Source: Salvator merianae (Eukaryota > Chordata > Lepidosauria > Squamata > Teiidae). From it: DNA of 64,000 nucleotides. The position numbers were made by a program, and so were the translations under genes. This document shows positions 21,423-32,660 of the stretch, in pieces. The stretch is taken from assembly GCA_003586115.2 (NCBI GenBank), contig QVOM02000116.1, positions 47,283,692-47,347,691 of the forward strand, in the 5' to 3' direction. How positions within the stretch are numbered: the first letter of the stretch is position 1; each line of letters begins with the position of its first letter. A model generated the notes under the pieces. It was not told the origin of the DNA, searched no databases, and saw only the letters and a list, made by a program, of their open reading frames with translations.

Positions 21423-21601
21423 CAGTAGCATTCTGCTTTAAGGGTAGGTGTTTGGAACTCGTGGGAAGGGGGCGATTGTTGTTCGCGGGCCTCCGTACTG
21501 TCACATCTGCGACAGTATGGAGGCCTGGAGGCCCCACAAACAGTGATCTCCCCTTCCCACGGGTTCAGAACACCCACCCTTAAAGTGATGGATGGCTGCT
21601 G
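21423..21601. mobile_element. HP-family hairpin MITE with exact 8-bp target duplication
   Basis: The 179-bp element starts CAGTAGCATTCTGCTTTAAG and its right end reads back as CAGCAGCCATCCATCACTTT. The flanks are CTAAATAG at 21415-21422 and CTAAATAG at 21602-21609, an exact octamer. This is the best single proof that HP elements moved by a hAT-type mechanism. The arms agree in the variable block (CTCGTGGGAAGGGGGCGAT against the reversed CCCGTGGGAAGGGGAGAT). Confidence 0.9.
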
Positions 21602-21609
21602 CTAAATAG

Positions 21610-22289
21610 AAAGGTAGGGTCTCTCCTTGACTACTGTAAGATTTATGCCCATAATACATTACAATTTTTTGCTGTTAAACTCTTATCTTCTGGCATGGCA
21701 CCCAACCTACATAAGTTATTGTTATTCCAAGGGTTGACACATTTGCAAACCCAGCCAACAGCTGTGTGACGTTGATGAACTATGAGACAAAAAATAAGCA
21801 CCTGTGGTTACCCTCCTGTGTAAATCTTGGCATGTCAGCTTGCTCAGATTCTTTGGCTGGCATCTGACAATGTTACAAAATCTTGCGGAGGCCGCAAATG
21901 GCCAAGTGGTTCCAATCTACAATGGTTTAGATTTTGTTTAAAAGGTTTGCAGGCACGGAGCAGGCTGGATTATTTTCACTGGTGGAAAGAGATAGAATGA
22001 GATGTCTGAGACAATTCTGTTGAGACTCATGCTGTTTACTGGATAGGATGAACACAGCTGCAGGGAAGCAAGTGATATGGAAAGCAACCACATAGGTCTT
22101 TCTTCATATATTCATGAAAAGTTGAATATTCCGTCACATAATCTAGATATGAAATGAAATTTCAACAAAAATGAGTATAAATATCTCTTATATAATGACA
22201 TTACTTGGTTCCCACAAACCACCTGTAGTGTAAAACTGTGTTATGCAAGTAATTGCCATCTATGGAAAACTTATATCTATGAAATATAA
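21610..22289. other. No recognised feature
   Basis: AT-rich; no MITE ends, tRNA-like boxes or coding signal recognised. Confidence 0.4.
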
Positions 22290-22784
22290 GGCCATTTCTG
22301 CACTTGCAAGTAGCCTTGTCTAAGGAGGGGACTATGGCCTTCCCTTTTGCACCAATGGTGTGGTCTAAGAGAACCCCCTTACTAGAATGCCCCTGGACCA
22401 GACCAGATCAGGTGGCCCCAAATGGTCTGGTACTAGACAATAGTATACCAGAACACAGAGGTATGTATATGTAGCAGAAAGTCTGGTATACCATGGGGGA
22501 CCCATTTTGGCAGCACAAGGGCACCACCGCACTGGTTCCCCTGGAGCTCCGTAGACCAAGAACTTTCATTCCTGACCTTCAAAACATTCAGAGCACCTTG
22601 TGCTGGCTTTGAAGCTGTTGTGACTTCAGAGTCTGCATAGGGGCTGGACTGGTACAGGCCATTCCAATGCAGATAACCTTGTTCTAGTCCACGGTGGATC
22701 TGTCTGCTATTGGGACAGTTTCCCTGAAGCAGATCAGAGTGTCCCACTCTGATCTGGGCTACAGAAGGTAAGTACAAAAACAGC
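22290..22784. mobile_element. B-family MITE (about 495 bp)
   Basis: The left end GGCCATTTCTGCACTTGCAA pairs with the right end AAGTACAAAAACAGC. The interior reads GGTATACCATGGGGGACCC, CATTTTGGCAGCACAAGGGC, AGACCAAGAACTTTCATTCC and GATCTGTCTGCTATTGGGAC, the same order as 41360-41881. A 117-codon minus-strand frame inside is a by-product. Confidence 0.75.
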
Positions 22785-22865
22785 ATTCACATGGGCTAAA
22801 AAGAAGCAGTTCAAATGCAGTTTAGAGGTGGTAGCTGCCACATGCTAGGATTTCCATCCCACCAT
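22780..22865 (+). mobile_element. I-family left-arm fragment
   Basis: GCATTCACATGGGCTAAAAA then GCAGTTTAGAGGTGGTAGCT and TTTCCATCCCACC matches the left arm of the I copies at 10362 and 42149. It touches the end of the B element. Confidence 0.5.
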
Positions 22866-23805
22866 TGGTGTTTATGAACTACTTCACTTTGTGAATAGTT
22901 ATTGTAAGGTTTTTTATGTTGAATAAAGTTTCATATTAAAAAAAACGACACCTCTGGGTTATACAGGGGAAGTCACATTTTGCTGACTGTTACACCACAC
23001 TGTGTTCTACAAGGGATCTTGCTTGACAAGTGGTCAAATTTTCACTGACAGTTTTTGATTCTGAAATAGATCCTTCCTTGTAGTTTGGTATTTGAATTTT
23101 GGAAATCAAAATAGTTTGCCTCCATTCCATTGACAGAAAAGGATGCCTTCTGACCATGCATGAACACAGAATAACTCAATGCCATGGCAAATCTGTAGTT
23201 CAGTCCTGTCAAATATTGTGGAACTCTTCATACTGAAACTATTGCATGCCAGATATTATTGAATATACTGCTTCCATCTTCCCTGCAACAATTTATGAAT
23301 CATAGCTTCAATGGGAGGTTTACTGTAACCAGTCACACACACCTTTCCATTGCTCAGATATAATCACAGGTTTCGCCAGGTTCAAAGTGTAGTTGCCTGG
23401 TGCTCAGCACAGCTGTTCCAACTGAGTTCTGGGCTATCAGCCAGAGGATTTTATAAAATACCTTTAGAACACACCTTTCCCTCTTAGAACATTTCTTGGT
23501 GTTCGCGGTATTGTAAAACACTCACCAAACCTGTTCTGTTCCCTTGAAACCATAATAGCTATGGCACATCTATCTCTAAGCTGTTGTATTTTTCTTTGAA
23601 AACAAATACGAAGAATACTTAGGGTCTCCCTGTCCCCCCCCCCCCCAAGTCTAGAACTTCATGCCAAGAATGCAGCCAAAATACTTCTGTTCTAATAGGC
23701 ATGGCTTAACCCAGAATTTGCTGTGTTGATAGCAGCACTTCTTATACCTGTTTGAAAAGATCCTTTTCTAAAAGAGCCAGTGCCAGTTCAAGGACAGAAG
23801 TTCTA
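22866..23805. other. No recognised feature; C13 run at 23634-23646
   Basis: A poly-C run of 13 and an AATAAAG with a following A8 run near 22920-22946 are visible. No repeat family is recognised. Confidence 0.4.
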
Positions 23806-24204
23806 GGCTGCATTCAGGCCACCAAACTTCACCCCAAAGGCTGTTTGGTGGCAGAATGTGCACCGCTTATGTCCAACAACTGTCATGCTTTCATTGTTGT
23901 TGCTTGTCTGTCAGACTGGAAGTGACCCTGGACGGTGGCCATGTTTTGTCTGGTGAATAAACAGCTGGGGTGGACTTTTTGCCCTATAATTTGCTCTACT
24001 CCCACCATCGCTCTCCCTGGTGGCAGAACAAGTGAATGACCAGCGACCTAAAGAGTCGTTTATCGCACTCTGCATTTAGGACAGCTCTTAGAGTGGAGTT
24101 CCACCCCCGGGGCAGCCAGGAGGCTCAGTGTGGTTGGGAACATCTGTCTACTGGGCCCTAGTGGCACTCAAGGAATGCCCAAATTCTAACATCTGGATGC
24201 AGCC
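23806..24204. mobile_element. W-group MITE, 399 bp
   Basis: GGCTGCATTCAGGCCACC at the left pairs with ACATCTGGATGCAGCC at the right. The interior (CTGTTTGGTGGCAGAATGTG, GGGGCAGCCAGGAGGCTCAG) is unlike the other W subtypes. The flanks show no clear duplication. Confidence 0.65.
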
Positions 24205-25814
24205 CAAGGTCAAGTTTAATTTTCATAAGAAGAACTAGATCAATGCAGTTTCTCTAAAATGCATTGAAAGTGCTCCAGGAAGTCTATGGCTGGGCATTGT
24301 ATCTGCGACTTTCCAAAATTTGGAAATATATTTTAGGTAAGACCTGTCATTTATCTTTGTAGTTGCAGCAGTACAATCTTCAGTTCCATGCTACTATTTC
24401 CAGATTCAGCTTTAGGCATGGCTCAATAACAGACTTAACAGAGTTATGTATAAAAATTGAACAAATTATATACAGATATTTTGAGTTTTACAGGGCTTTT
24501 CTCCATGTTATCAAGATTGGGACCCTGAGGGCACCTGTTCCAAAATTAGTCTTGGATATCATGAAAGACTCTTGATGAAGACGACCAGCAACTGGTCCTG
24601 TGAAACTTGAATGCTTTGTTATTTCTGCATTTTATAATTAAAACAATAAAATCACTATAAACAATAAAATCACTATAAAACGGATAAAACAAATTAGCTA
24701 ATAAATAGAGACAAGGATGGATGTAGCCTACTATGAAGAATTTCTGACTGACCAGCCAACCAACCAGACAATCAAATAATGCATGAGTAAATAATTGGTT
24801 CATAATAAATGTCCTGCCTCTGATTATATATCAACTTAAGAATTGTGATTATAGTATTGTAGTATTTTAGGTGCTACTTTACCTTGACTGAGACCCCTAC
24901 GAAAAAGCATCTTGATATATATGTTTGGTCATGATAGATAGATAGATGGATGAAGAACTATTCCATCTAAACTAATACTTGTAATTTAGAACTTTTCATC
25001 TTTTAGTATTACTTCTAATAATTCTCACCATTTGAAAGTATCCTAATTCCTATTATCATTTAAGTGCTTTTTATACAGATTATAGTACACAGAGATCTTA
25101 TTTTTCTTGAGCCTGGGCTATTATTATTAATAACCACCTTTTGTCATAAAATCAAGACAGTGTTTAAAAACTAAAACTAAAAACAAAAGAATACAAAGGG
25201 ATATCATAATATGAGCAAATGCTCCGAGATATTCAAATAAAATAAAAATTATTTTTAAAAGAAAGCTATAATAACACCACAGCCTTTATATTCTTTCAGT
25301 TTAGATTTATGGTGCTGGTATGGATGAAAAAAGTGTAAGGTCATTTTCAAGTGATACAAAAATGAAAACTAATGCAACAAGTTCTTTTTTTGAAAAGCAA
25401 ATGGAAATAGCAGCATTCCATCTAAAACGACGGCAAAAATTTGAATTGCTTTAAGAATATGTTTATAAGTTATTAGTGAAAACTTGACCTAGTAAGGGTT
25501 TTTGTCTAGGATATGAAGACTATATAAAAGTCTTCTCAAGGACCACCCTGGAAAGAGATTGGCAAAGATGAGGAACCCCTCATAGAAAAGTTTCTGAAGT
25601 TCCATAACAGCTATCATTAGCTGCTGCAGAAAGACCAGCAGAGGTCATGGGTGGGTGTCCTATGTTCTCCCCAGCCCCGGCCAGGTCTGCCATCCCAGAG
25701 ACTGCAGTTCTCAAATATCTGCACCTTTGTCTGGAGGACTTCTTTGCCCTCTATATGCAGCAGACCCTCACACAAATGCAGCATGTTTCATCATGGCTGG
25801 GGCTTGGCTCAGTG
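24205..25814. other. AT-rich sequence with small simple repeats
   Basis: Holds two copies of AATAAAATCACTATAAAC near 24642-24678, a GATA tract at 24936-24950, and TTTTGTCATAAAATCAAGAC (25139), which may be a worn LINE tail in reverse. Otherwise nothing recognised. Confidence 0.4.
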
Positions 25815-26300
25815 TGTGAGTAGCATAAGAACATAAGAGGAGCCCTGCTGGATTGGGCCATAGCACACCTGGTCCAGCATCCCATCTCAGACAGTGGTCC
25901 ACCAATTACTTCTGGACATTCTTGAGTGGAAGATGAAGGCAAAACCTTCACCTGCTCTTGACTCCCTGAAAATAGCCTTTAGAGGCAACCTACCTGTCTG
26001 TCCAACCTGGAGGCAGTACCTAGGCATTCATTCTAGTAGTTGTTGATACACCTAACTTCCATGATTTTGTCTAACCCTTTCTTAAAGCTATCCAAAATGG
26101 TTGCCGTTACCACCTCTTCTGGTAAATTCCATAGACCAATGACCTACTGAGTGGAAAAATAATTCCCTTTGTTGCTCCTAACTCTACTGCCATCAGCTTC
26201 ATAGAGTGCCTCCTAATTCTAGTGTTGTGCGATAGAGAAAATAATTTTTCTCTATCTGCCTTTTCTGCACCTTGCATGTTTTTATATACTTCGGAACTGC
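25815..26300 (+). repeat. Old interspersed repeat, copy 2 (long)
   Basis: GCATAAGAACATAAGAGGAG, CCCTGCTGGATTGGGCCATA, CTGGTCCAGCATCCCATCTC, AACCCTTTCTTAAAGC, GGTAAATTCCATAGACC and CTAATTCTAGTGTTGTGCG are hallmark phrases of a repeat common across reptiles. It is related to 3985-4240. Confidence 0.75.
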
Positions 26301-27075
26301 TTTCTGTGCACTGAACTGTATGCCCTTCCGAGTGGGATAGGAGACCCTCCATATGATGTCATAGATGGGCAGAGTAAGATGACTGTCCAAGTTGTCTTGA
26401 ATGTCGTGTGCAGACACAGCCTGTTTCTGCATTTAAAACACCCTTTCCATGGTGACTTCCCAACAAAACATGGAGGTGGAATGACACTTGTACCCATTGT
26501 TTGTAGAATATTCTGATGGAGCAGGGTGCATGTTCTGATTTTTAAGAAATGTTTGCAGTTTTCCAAAATGGTCATAGGAAATGGTGAGGTGTTTGGAAAC
26601 TGCCCTCCAGAAGTTTCTTAAAAGTCACTGGAGCAGCAGGCTGTTTTGTGGATTGGTTGGCAGGTATGTGAATTTTAAACTTTTTGGGTTTTGAAAAAGC
26701 TAAAAAATTAGGAACACTTCCTACTACTCTCAAAATGAGTGGCCAAGAGGGCATAGTATCTTCTACCTAGCAGGAATCCTTCCAAACAGCTGGATAATCT
26801 AGGAATTTTTAAGGATTTCTTTTTTGTTCCAACTCCCCATTGTTTCTAATTGAGATTTCAGAATTTTTTTAGTAATTCCTTTAAAATCACCAACTGTTCA
26901 AATGTTTTGTGGGCCAGTCACTCACTTTTCTCTGTTTCCAGAATATTTAGAACAAATCTGAAACAGACCAAATGTTCTGTGAAGCAGAAGGATGTTCTGA
27001 AAGATTTTGTTCCAAATTGTTTTGAGTTCCAAAACTCAGAATGATTCCCATGCACAACTTATTTAGTAACTAAGT
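26301..27075. other. No recognised feature
   Basis: AT-rich sequence; three minus-strand frames of 60-97 codons have no recognised domain. Confidence 0.4.
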
Positions 27076-27485
27076 TGGAGCAGTGAAGAGGAGACTAATG
27101 GAGTGAGAATTTTTACTTCTGTATCTGCAGATGCTCCCAAACTCTACTAGCTGTGGACAGCTAAATTGCTGTCCATAGCTGTACTGGGAACATCTGGACT
27201 GCCCCCTGTCAGCAGCGTTCACATCTACTTCTAGGAATGAATGCTGCAGGCCACAGCGTGGTGTGGCTGCAGTTGTGCACTGCATCTCTGTTCACCATTG
27301 CAGCGGCCATAAGTTTCCATGGCTGTTGTCATAGTGGATAGGCTAGCATTTGCACAGTGAGTGCTAGAAGCCCAGTTCTGCACTGTTCCAACCCTTGCAG
27401 TGCGGATGGTCACTGCACAGTGGGATCTATTCTAGCGTAGAATGGTATAATTATACCATTCTATGCTGTGAAGTGCAGACAGGTC
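27076..27485 (-). mobile_element. A-family MITE
   Basis: In reverse orientation it shows AGCTGTGGACAGC, GCAACATCTGG-type and CCATGGCTGTTGTCATAGTG blocks, then a perfect 26-bp palindrome at 27438-27463 and the end GAAGTGCAGACAGGTCC. The far (left) end is unclear. A B element in the same broken state follows directly. Confidence 0.7.
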
Positions 27486-27489
27486 CACA

Positions 27490-27750
27490 TTCTCTGTTTT
27501 TTGACCTAGCCTCAGAGCCTCTGGGGACCCATTTTGGTGGTGCAATTTGATGTGCCGCCAAAATATGGCCCCAGTAGTCCCTTCTGCCTGCCTTTGTGTT
27601 CTGGGCCAGGATCCACTAGTCTGCTGATAGACCTGTTTAAACAGGTCTAGCAGTGAATCAGATCAGGCTCCATCCAGCACAGATGGAGGAAGCCCAGAAG
27701 TTGATGAGAAGGGCTCCTGATCAGGATTAAAGGTAAATGCAGAAAGGGCT
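27490..27750. mobile_element. B-family MITE, 3-prime part
   Basis: CTGGGGACCCATTTTGGTGG, TGTGTTCTGGGCCAGGATCC, the hairpin GACCTGTTTAAACAGGTC and the end AAATGCAGAAAGGGCT are B landmarks. The left end is missing. Confidence 0.65.
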
Positions 27751-28430
27751 TAAAATTGGGTAGAGTGGTACTCTCTTACTTATGTTGATTTAAAAGGAGA
27801 ATTGGTTTATCTCAATGTAAGACAATAAAGGAAAGCTACCCAAAGTGTCGTGTCATTCCAGTCACCCCATAGAGTTCAATCCCAATAGATTCTTGTGAAT
27901 TTGATGTGTAATATGCAGCACTCCAGCCAGGTTTTCCCATGGACCACAATCCCACACATCACAACAACAGGAAAAACAATAGCACTATCCACACAATATT
28001 TTATGACTGACATAGGGTTGGCTATGGGAAAGAATGGGCAAAGTGCTACTTAGATGTGGCTACTTCCTGTCCCAGAAGTCATTGGGGAGGCTTCCTATTA
28101 CAGTGGGAGAAACTTCTCTGAAGATTCCCCCCTGATGGCTGATTTGGCATGGGGCAATGTCTGACGATTGTTGAATGTAAACCTGGAATTTCAGCCATAT
28201 AGACCATATGCAGCCAACTTCTGGTTCTATTCTTGGTCCCTGGCCAGTGTTCCCATCTAGGGAAGTCGGTTCTGCATGTGGAGAGCTTCTGGCCAGCAGG
28301 AAAAGTCACTTTGAAACTCTGTCCATTTGACAAAGATCCCTCTGTCCCCATACTGGTATTAATATTATCAATGTCTAGTCTTGTCTAGCCTTGCTTGGAG
28401 TTCCATGTGGAAGGAGTCAATGTTTCCTTA
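27751..28430. other. No recognised feature
   Basis: Mixed sequence with a 90-codon minus-strand frame (28079-28351) of no recognised type. Confidence 0.4.
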
Positions 28431-29140
28431 CTTACTTACTGAGGAAAGTTTAATTTTTAAAATATATATATATATTGTACAAGAATTTATGAAAACTACC
28501 AATGGCAAATATTTGAAAGAGGAAAAAAGGGTATTTCTCCTAGAAGTTGGTATCTGATGCATCATTTATTAACAAAGTAATCCTCCCCCTTTTTTTACTT
28601 TTAAGTTGAATGCATCCCCCCCATATGAAAATTTAAGCAGATATATTTAATTGATCAATTAAGCGTATGCTTAGTCATGTAAGATTTCTTTAACTGGGTG
28701 ACAATTAAAGCCTTATTTGCAATTATTAAACTTTATTTGGTTTAATAGATGAGTCCAATTTTAATCAGCAGCAGGGCATTTAATCAGTAGTCTACTTGTG
28801 AAGAGAGCACTTTCATTGGTGTAATCAGATGATTAATCAGCTTAATTTTTCAGATGATAAAATGATGGGATCCAATTTTAATTCAGAATAGCAATTTTTA
28901 ATCATGTCTAGAAATTAAGCAATACTTGTTTTTCTAACCCGTTTGTCACTTGTGAATGGAGAAAGAAATTAAAGATAGTAATTTCTTCTAATGAATGACG
29001 CGATAAAATGAAAGTTACGTTTTCAACAAGGACAACAATAACAGTAAATCTCCCTACCTATATGAAATCTTGACAAAATGGGAATTTATTTGAATATAAT
29101 TGATTCGTTTGTGAAAATCAGCTGTTGACAAATGCATTTT
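28431..29140. promoter_or_regulatory. TAAT-rich repeat-free block with TAATCAG cluster (candidate enhancer)
   Basis: TAATCAG occurs at 28762, 28781, 28822 and 28834, with further TAAT/ATTA cores around it (TTAATTGATCAATTAAGC, GCAATTATTAAAC, TTTTTAATCATG). TCCAATTTTAAT occurs twice about 117 bp apart (28754 and 28871). TAAT is the core of homeodomain sites, so the cluster could be a regulatory element. The block is also simply AT-rich, and nothing here proves function. Confidence 0.35.
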
Positions 29141-29149
29141 TCTTTCCAT

Positions 29150-29335
29150 TTCCATTTTTATTTGTATACTGTCTTTTCCATAAAATTGCTCAAGGCAGTT
29201 TACAGCAAACAGAAAAAACATACAATTCAAAATAATACATTATAATATATAATACATTATAAAATTACATACAATACAAAACAATACATTATACAATTAC
29301 ATACAATACAAAATAATACATTATAAAATTATACA
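29150..29335 (-). mobile_element. LINE 3-prime end followed by AT-rich minisatellite
   Basis: ATTTGTATACTGTCTTTTCC then TTGCTCAAGGCAGTTTACAG is a reversed LINE tail (normally ...GTAAACTGCCTTGAG...). From about 29220 to 29335 an AATACATTATAAAATTACAT-type unit repeats irregularly. Confidence 0.55.
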
Positions 29336-29339
29336 GAAC

Positions 29340-29535
29340 CTTGGTAAAGGGCAGGGCAGAGGCAGAAAATGCCACGACTTCTTCCTTCCTTCTCCTGGCC
29401 AAGCACAGCTACAGTTCTCATACCTTGGGGAAGGGAAGGGCAGAGGCAGAAAACATCAGAACTTCTTCCTTCCTTCTCCTGGCCAAGTGCAGCTACAGTT
29501 CTTATACCTTGGGGAAGGGAAGGGCAGAGGCAGCA
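29340..29535. repeat. 84-bp tandem repeat, about 2.3 units
   Basis: CAGAGGCAGA starts at 29357 and 29441, and CAGAGGCAG again at 29525, an exact 84-bp period. Each unit contains CTTCTTCCTTCCTTCTCCTG and CAGCTACAGTTCT(C/T)ATACC. Because 84 is a multiple of three, it yields 28-codon repeats in open frames on both strands. These are by-products, not evidence of a protein. Confidence 0.85.
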
Positions 29536-29594
29536 CGTGCTAGTAATGGACCAATGAAACATTTCAAAATCGTGCCATCTCCAGATACATGCAC

Positions 29595-29705
29595 AGTCAA
29601 CATGAGGGATACTCAACTGCAGCCAATCAGATGTTCCTGCAGTAATATTCCCATCATTCCATGTCAACCCTCAAGGAATGTTGGGAGTAGGAGTAGCCAG
29701 TGAAT
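29595..29705. mobile_element. N-family hAT-like repeat
   Basis: GGGATACTCAACTGCAGCCA, ATCAGATGTTCCTGCAG, CCCATCATTCC and GGAATGTTGGGAGTAGGAG are N-family phrases in order, with the palindromic second half partly eroded. Confidence 0.55.
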
Positions 29706-30240
29706 GCAAGCACTTCTGGTGTGTCCCACACTGCTGGCCACTCCTGGATTGCTGCAGTTGATTACTTTCATTTTAAACAAACAATATGGCTTCTTGAAAA
29801 CTGCTTGCTGTGAACCTCACATTACAATGAAACCTCCAGATGGTTGGCACTGATACCAGTGGCCCTTAGGAGCCCCAAACCACTTAAGGGCCTCCCAGGC
29901 AGCCCAGGTGCCCTCAAATGCACTGCCATGCAGCTTGGATGGTTGCTGGCTGCTGGTAAGAGTAGAGACTAGACTTCCTGACAGTGTAGTAGGTGTGAAA
30001 TTGACTTCTTGGTGCTGTGATAAGGCAGGGACTAGGTTGTCTTGCACTGGGGTTGGGAGGCTGCTGCCAGATACTCCCCCAAGGAAAGTTTTTCAAGTTT
30101 TTCTTTCCTTCCCTTTTTCATGTTCAGTATATGCATACATCATCTAAGTAACTGGCTTGCCCTCCAAACTTTGGCAATGCCACTGTCTCTAATGCACTTA
30201 TCTGGGAGAAGGGCTCTGATCGGACAACCATCATGACAAA
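29706..30240. other. No recognised feature
   Basis: Includes a 76-codon and a 79-codon frame on opposite strands with no recognised product. No repeat family recognised. Confidence 0.4.
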
Positions 30241-30681
30241 GGGCCTGTTGGCACTTTACAGCCTAGAATGATATAATCACACCATTTTAGGCTGTCCAAG
30301 ACCCTGTGATGTGGTGGCCATCTGCACGTTGAGGGCCAGAACAGCCCCACACCAGGATTGCAGCACTTGCAGTACAGATGCCGGACCAACCACCATGGCC
30401 ATTATCATGGTGACCGGGGATACAGTGCGTAACGGTTCAGCTGCAACCGTGTTGCACTGCCCACTTGCAGAGTTTGCACCGGTAAGAGGGTGTGGACACT
30501 GCTGACCGGGAGCAATCCAGCTGCTCCCAGTTGAGATGCGGAAAACGATTTTGTTGTCCACAGCTAGTAGCATTCAGGAGCAGTTGTAACTGCTTCCAGA
30601 CACTGCAGTGGCAGGGCTGTGCGAATGCACTCAGCCGGCGGGTGTCTGATCACTCACTATTGGTGAAGTGTGAACAGGTCC
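30241..30681 (+). mobile_element. A-family MITE, near complete (441 bp)
   Basis: The left end GGGCCTGTTGGCACTTTA pairs with the right end GAAGTGTGAACAGGTCC. The subterminal hairpin CCTAGAATGA / CCATTTTAGG follows. The interior has CATCTGCACGTTGAGGGCC, GACCGGGAGCAATCCAGCTG, AGCTAGTAGCATTCAGGAGC. The flanks ATGACAAA and ATAAAAAA agree at 6 of 8 positions, perhaps an eroded hAT duplication. Confidence 0.75.
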
Positions 30682-31340
30682 ATAAAAAAAGGAAGGTAAA
30701 ATGTAACCATTTTAAGGAAGTAAACTATTGGGCAGATTTCTAGGTTTTGGAGGGAAAGTCACATTTTCTATTGGAGATGCCCTCCTTGAATGCTGCAGAA
30801 TTTTAGATTTCAGCTTGTGTCAGGCAAATGAGAACACTGAGATTTCTGTGAAGCTTAGGAGCCTTTTGCTGTTCCTCGGTAACAAGGCATCTCACTGGTT
30901 TTCAGCAGGTGAAGGCGAGCCCCCACCCACACAGTCAGCTGCTGGATCTGGCCCTTGTCAGCTTCTCAAGCAAATACTATTGCTCATTGTATAATATAGT
31001 TGAAGTAAATACCTCTGCATGCTATATCCCTGAATCAAAATAAAAGGTGAAGTGAAGTACATGGACGTGTGCTGACATGGCCAACCCAGTTCATGTGGAA
31101 GCAGATCCCTAAGCCTCAAGGAAACACTATCATGAAAAGAAGTGGGTTTTTTTTTCCCCTGCAACTGTTATCAACAGAGTAGAACACTGTAGTTACCATG
31201 TTTCACATTCAGACTTGGAGAACCTAACCAACCCAACCTCTATATGTTGTATACACCTGTAGAGCTTTTTGTGGCTTCATGTCAAAAGGTCCATCAGCTG
31301 TCAAGTCTAGACTGTAGATTGCATGAGACACCTCCCAATC
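30682..31340. other. No recognised feature
   Basis: Mixed sequence; an 88-codon plus frame (30728-30994) has no recognised domain. Confidence 0.4.
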
Positions 31341-31344
31341 CTAA

Positions 31345-31650
31345 GCACTTTTTCAGGGCAGCAGAATAATAGAAGAGGACATTTAGAGGTCATCTAGCCC
31401 AGCCACCTGCTACATGCAAGCCACCAATTGAACACATTCAGTAAGGGGAGTGGTTCCTCAGGAATTGGTTCCATGACTGAACAGCCCTTACTGTAAGGAT
31501 GATAATCTTCTTCACCCAGAACCTGCTCTGTGAATTAGGCCTATTGCTCTATGTCTTGCATTCTGAGTTGCTAGAGACAGGTCTTCTGCAGGGCATCACT
31601 TCATGTGTATCTTCTCTCAGGTAAGATCCTCTCAATGCCTTAATGGTGCC
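31345..31650 (+). repeat. Old interspersed repeat (unnamed)
   Basis: GAGGACATTTAGAGGTCATC then TAGCCCAGCCACCTGC, TGGTTCCATGACTGAACAGC and ATCTTCTCTCAGGTAAGATC follow a dispersed bird and reptile repeat order (tagaggtcatctagtccaacccc...). Recognition is by pattern only. Confidence 0.5.
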
Positions 31651-32094
31651 ATATGAAGACTCAAAGAACTTGGGGTCTACCTGACCCTGCACTCAGCAAG
31701 CAAACAGCTCAACTGTAGAGTAGAAGGAAGCCTCATGACAGCATTTTTGTCCACTTTTCATCACCAGCACTGCACCTCCATGATGTGTAGACTTACCTGT
31801 CTGCTTACTTTATAGTGCATAGACTAGCCTTGTTTTCCCAAACACAGGAAATGGCCACCTTCTGGGACCATTTCCTGTGTTTGCAAAAACAGCCTGAGCT
31901 GGAAACATGTTTGAGATCATTGCATGTTCAGGAGTGGTGATGTGTGTGTGGACAGCTCACATGCTGTTAGAAGGGCTGAAGAGCTTTTTGTAAGCATTCC
32001 AAACTTGAAGCAGCATTAGGAGGAAACTACCTCAATCTTCTCTTCCCAAGGTTGGCCACACCTAAATCTGAATTTGTTGTTATTTCAGATCATT

Positions 32095-32235
32095 GAGCTG
32101 ACCTCATCCATGCAGTTTTCTTGGCAAATACAGAAGTGGTTTACTGTTGCCTTCTTCTAGGGAGATGTTGGAGGTTGAACCTGCAAATCTCTGCTTTCTA
32201 GACAATGCCTGTACCATTAAGCTTTCTCTGTGTTT
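32095..32235 (-). mobile_element. tRNA-derived SINE fragment
   Basis: CATGCAGTTTTCTTGGCAAA, ACAGAAGTGGTTTACTGTTG and the reversed B-box region AGGTTGAACC (32172-32181) match the SINE at 6280-6523 without its duplication. Confidence 0.65.
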
Positions 32236-32277
32236 TAACAAGTAAGAATTTTAAGATCGTGAAACTGTGGCTGCATT

Positions 32278-32660
32278 GGGCCTGCTGGTACGCCTCATTC
32301 ATATTTCGGGCCACTCAGTTGGGAGGTCATGCCTCCTGGTAGAACAGTGCGTCCACATGGGATGAGATGTTGATCTGGGCTATGGTGCAAAAATGGTGCC
32401 ATGGCTTGCCCCAGTGGTGGGCCACTTGAGAAAGCGGCCCACACAGTGTTCCAGGGTGGTAGACCAGAGCAGGTGCTTGTGTGTAGGTGACTGATCTGAG
32501 AAGTCTGGTGCCATTTTGTCAGCATTGGGTGTGTGGTTGAAACAGCCCCAGTCAGCAACTTTGGAGGTTGGGATCCGAAGTTATGCTAGGCTGGGCCACA
32601 TGCAGTGCTGACAGCCCTTGGCATGGGTCTCTAGCTGCCTGGCTCATCCTGGGATGGACC
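32278..32660. mobile_element. B-family-like MITE fragment
   Basis: TGGGAGGTCATGCCTCCTGG, GTGGTGGGCCACTTGAGAAA and GTGCCATTTTGTCAGCATTG resemble the fragment at 52480-52925 (CTCCTCCCACCTGGTAGAAC), but neither inverted end is clear. Confidence 0.4.

Noticed and set aside
22913..22946. Polyadenylation signal and A-tail of a processed pseudogene
   Set aside because: AATAAAG followed by A8 is present, but the upstream sequence has no coding similarity I recognise.
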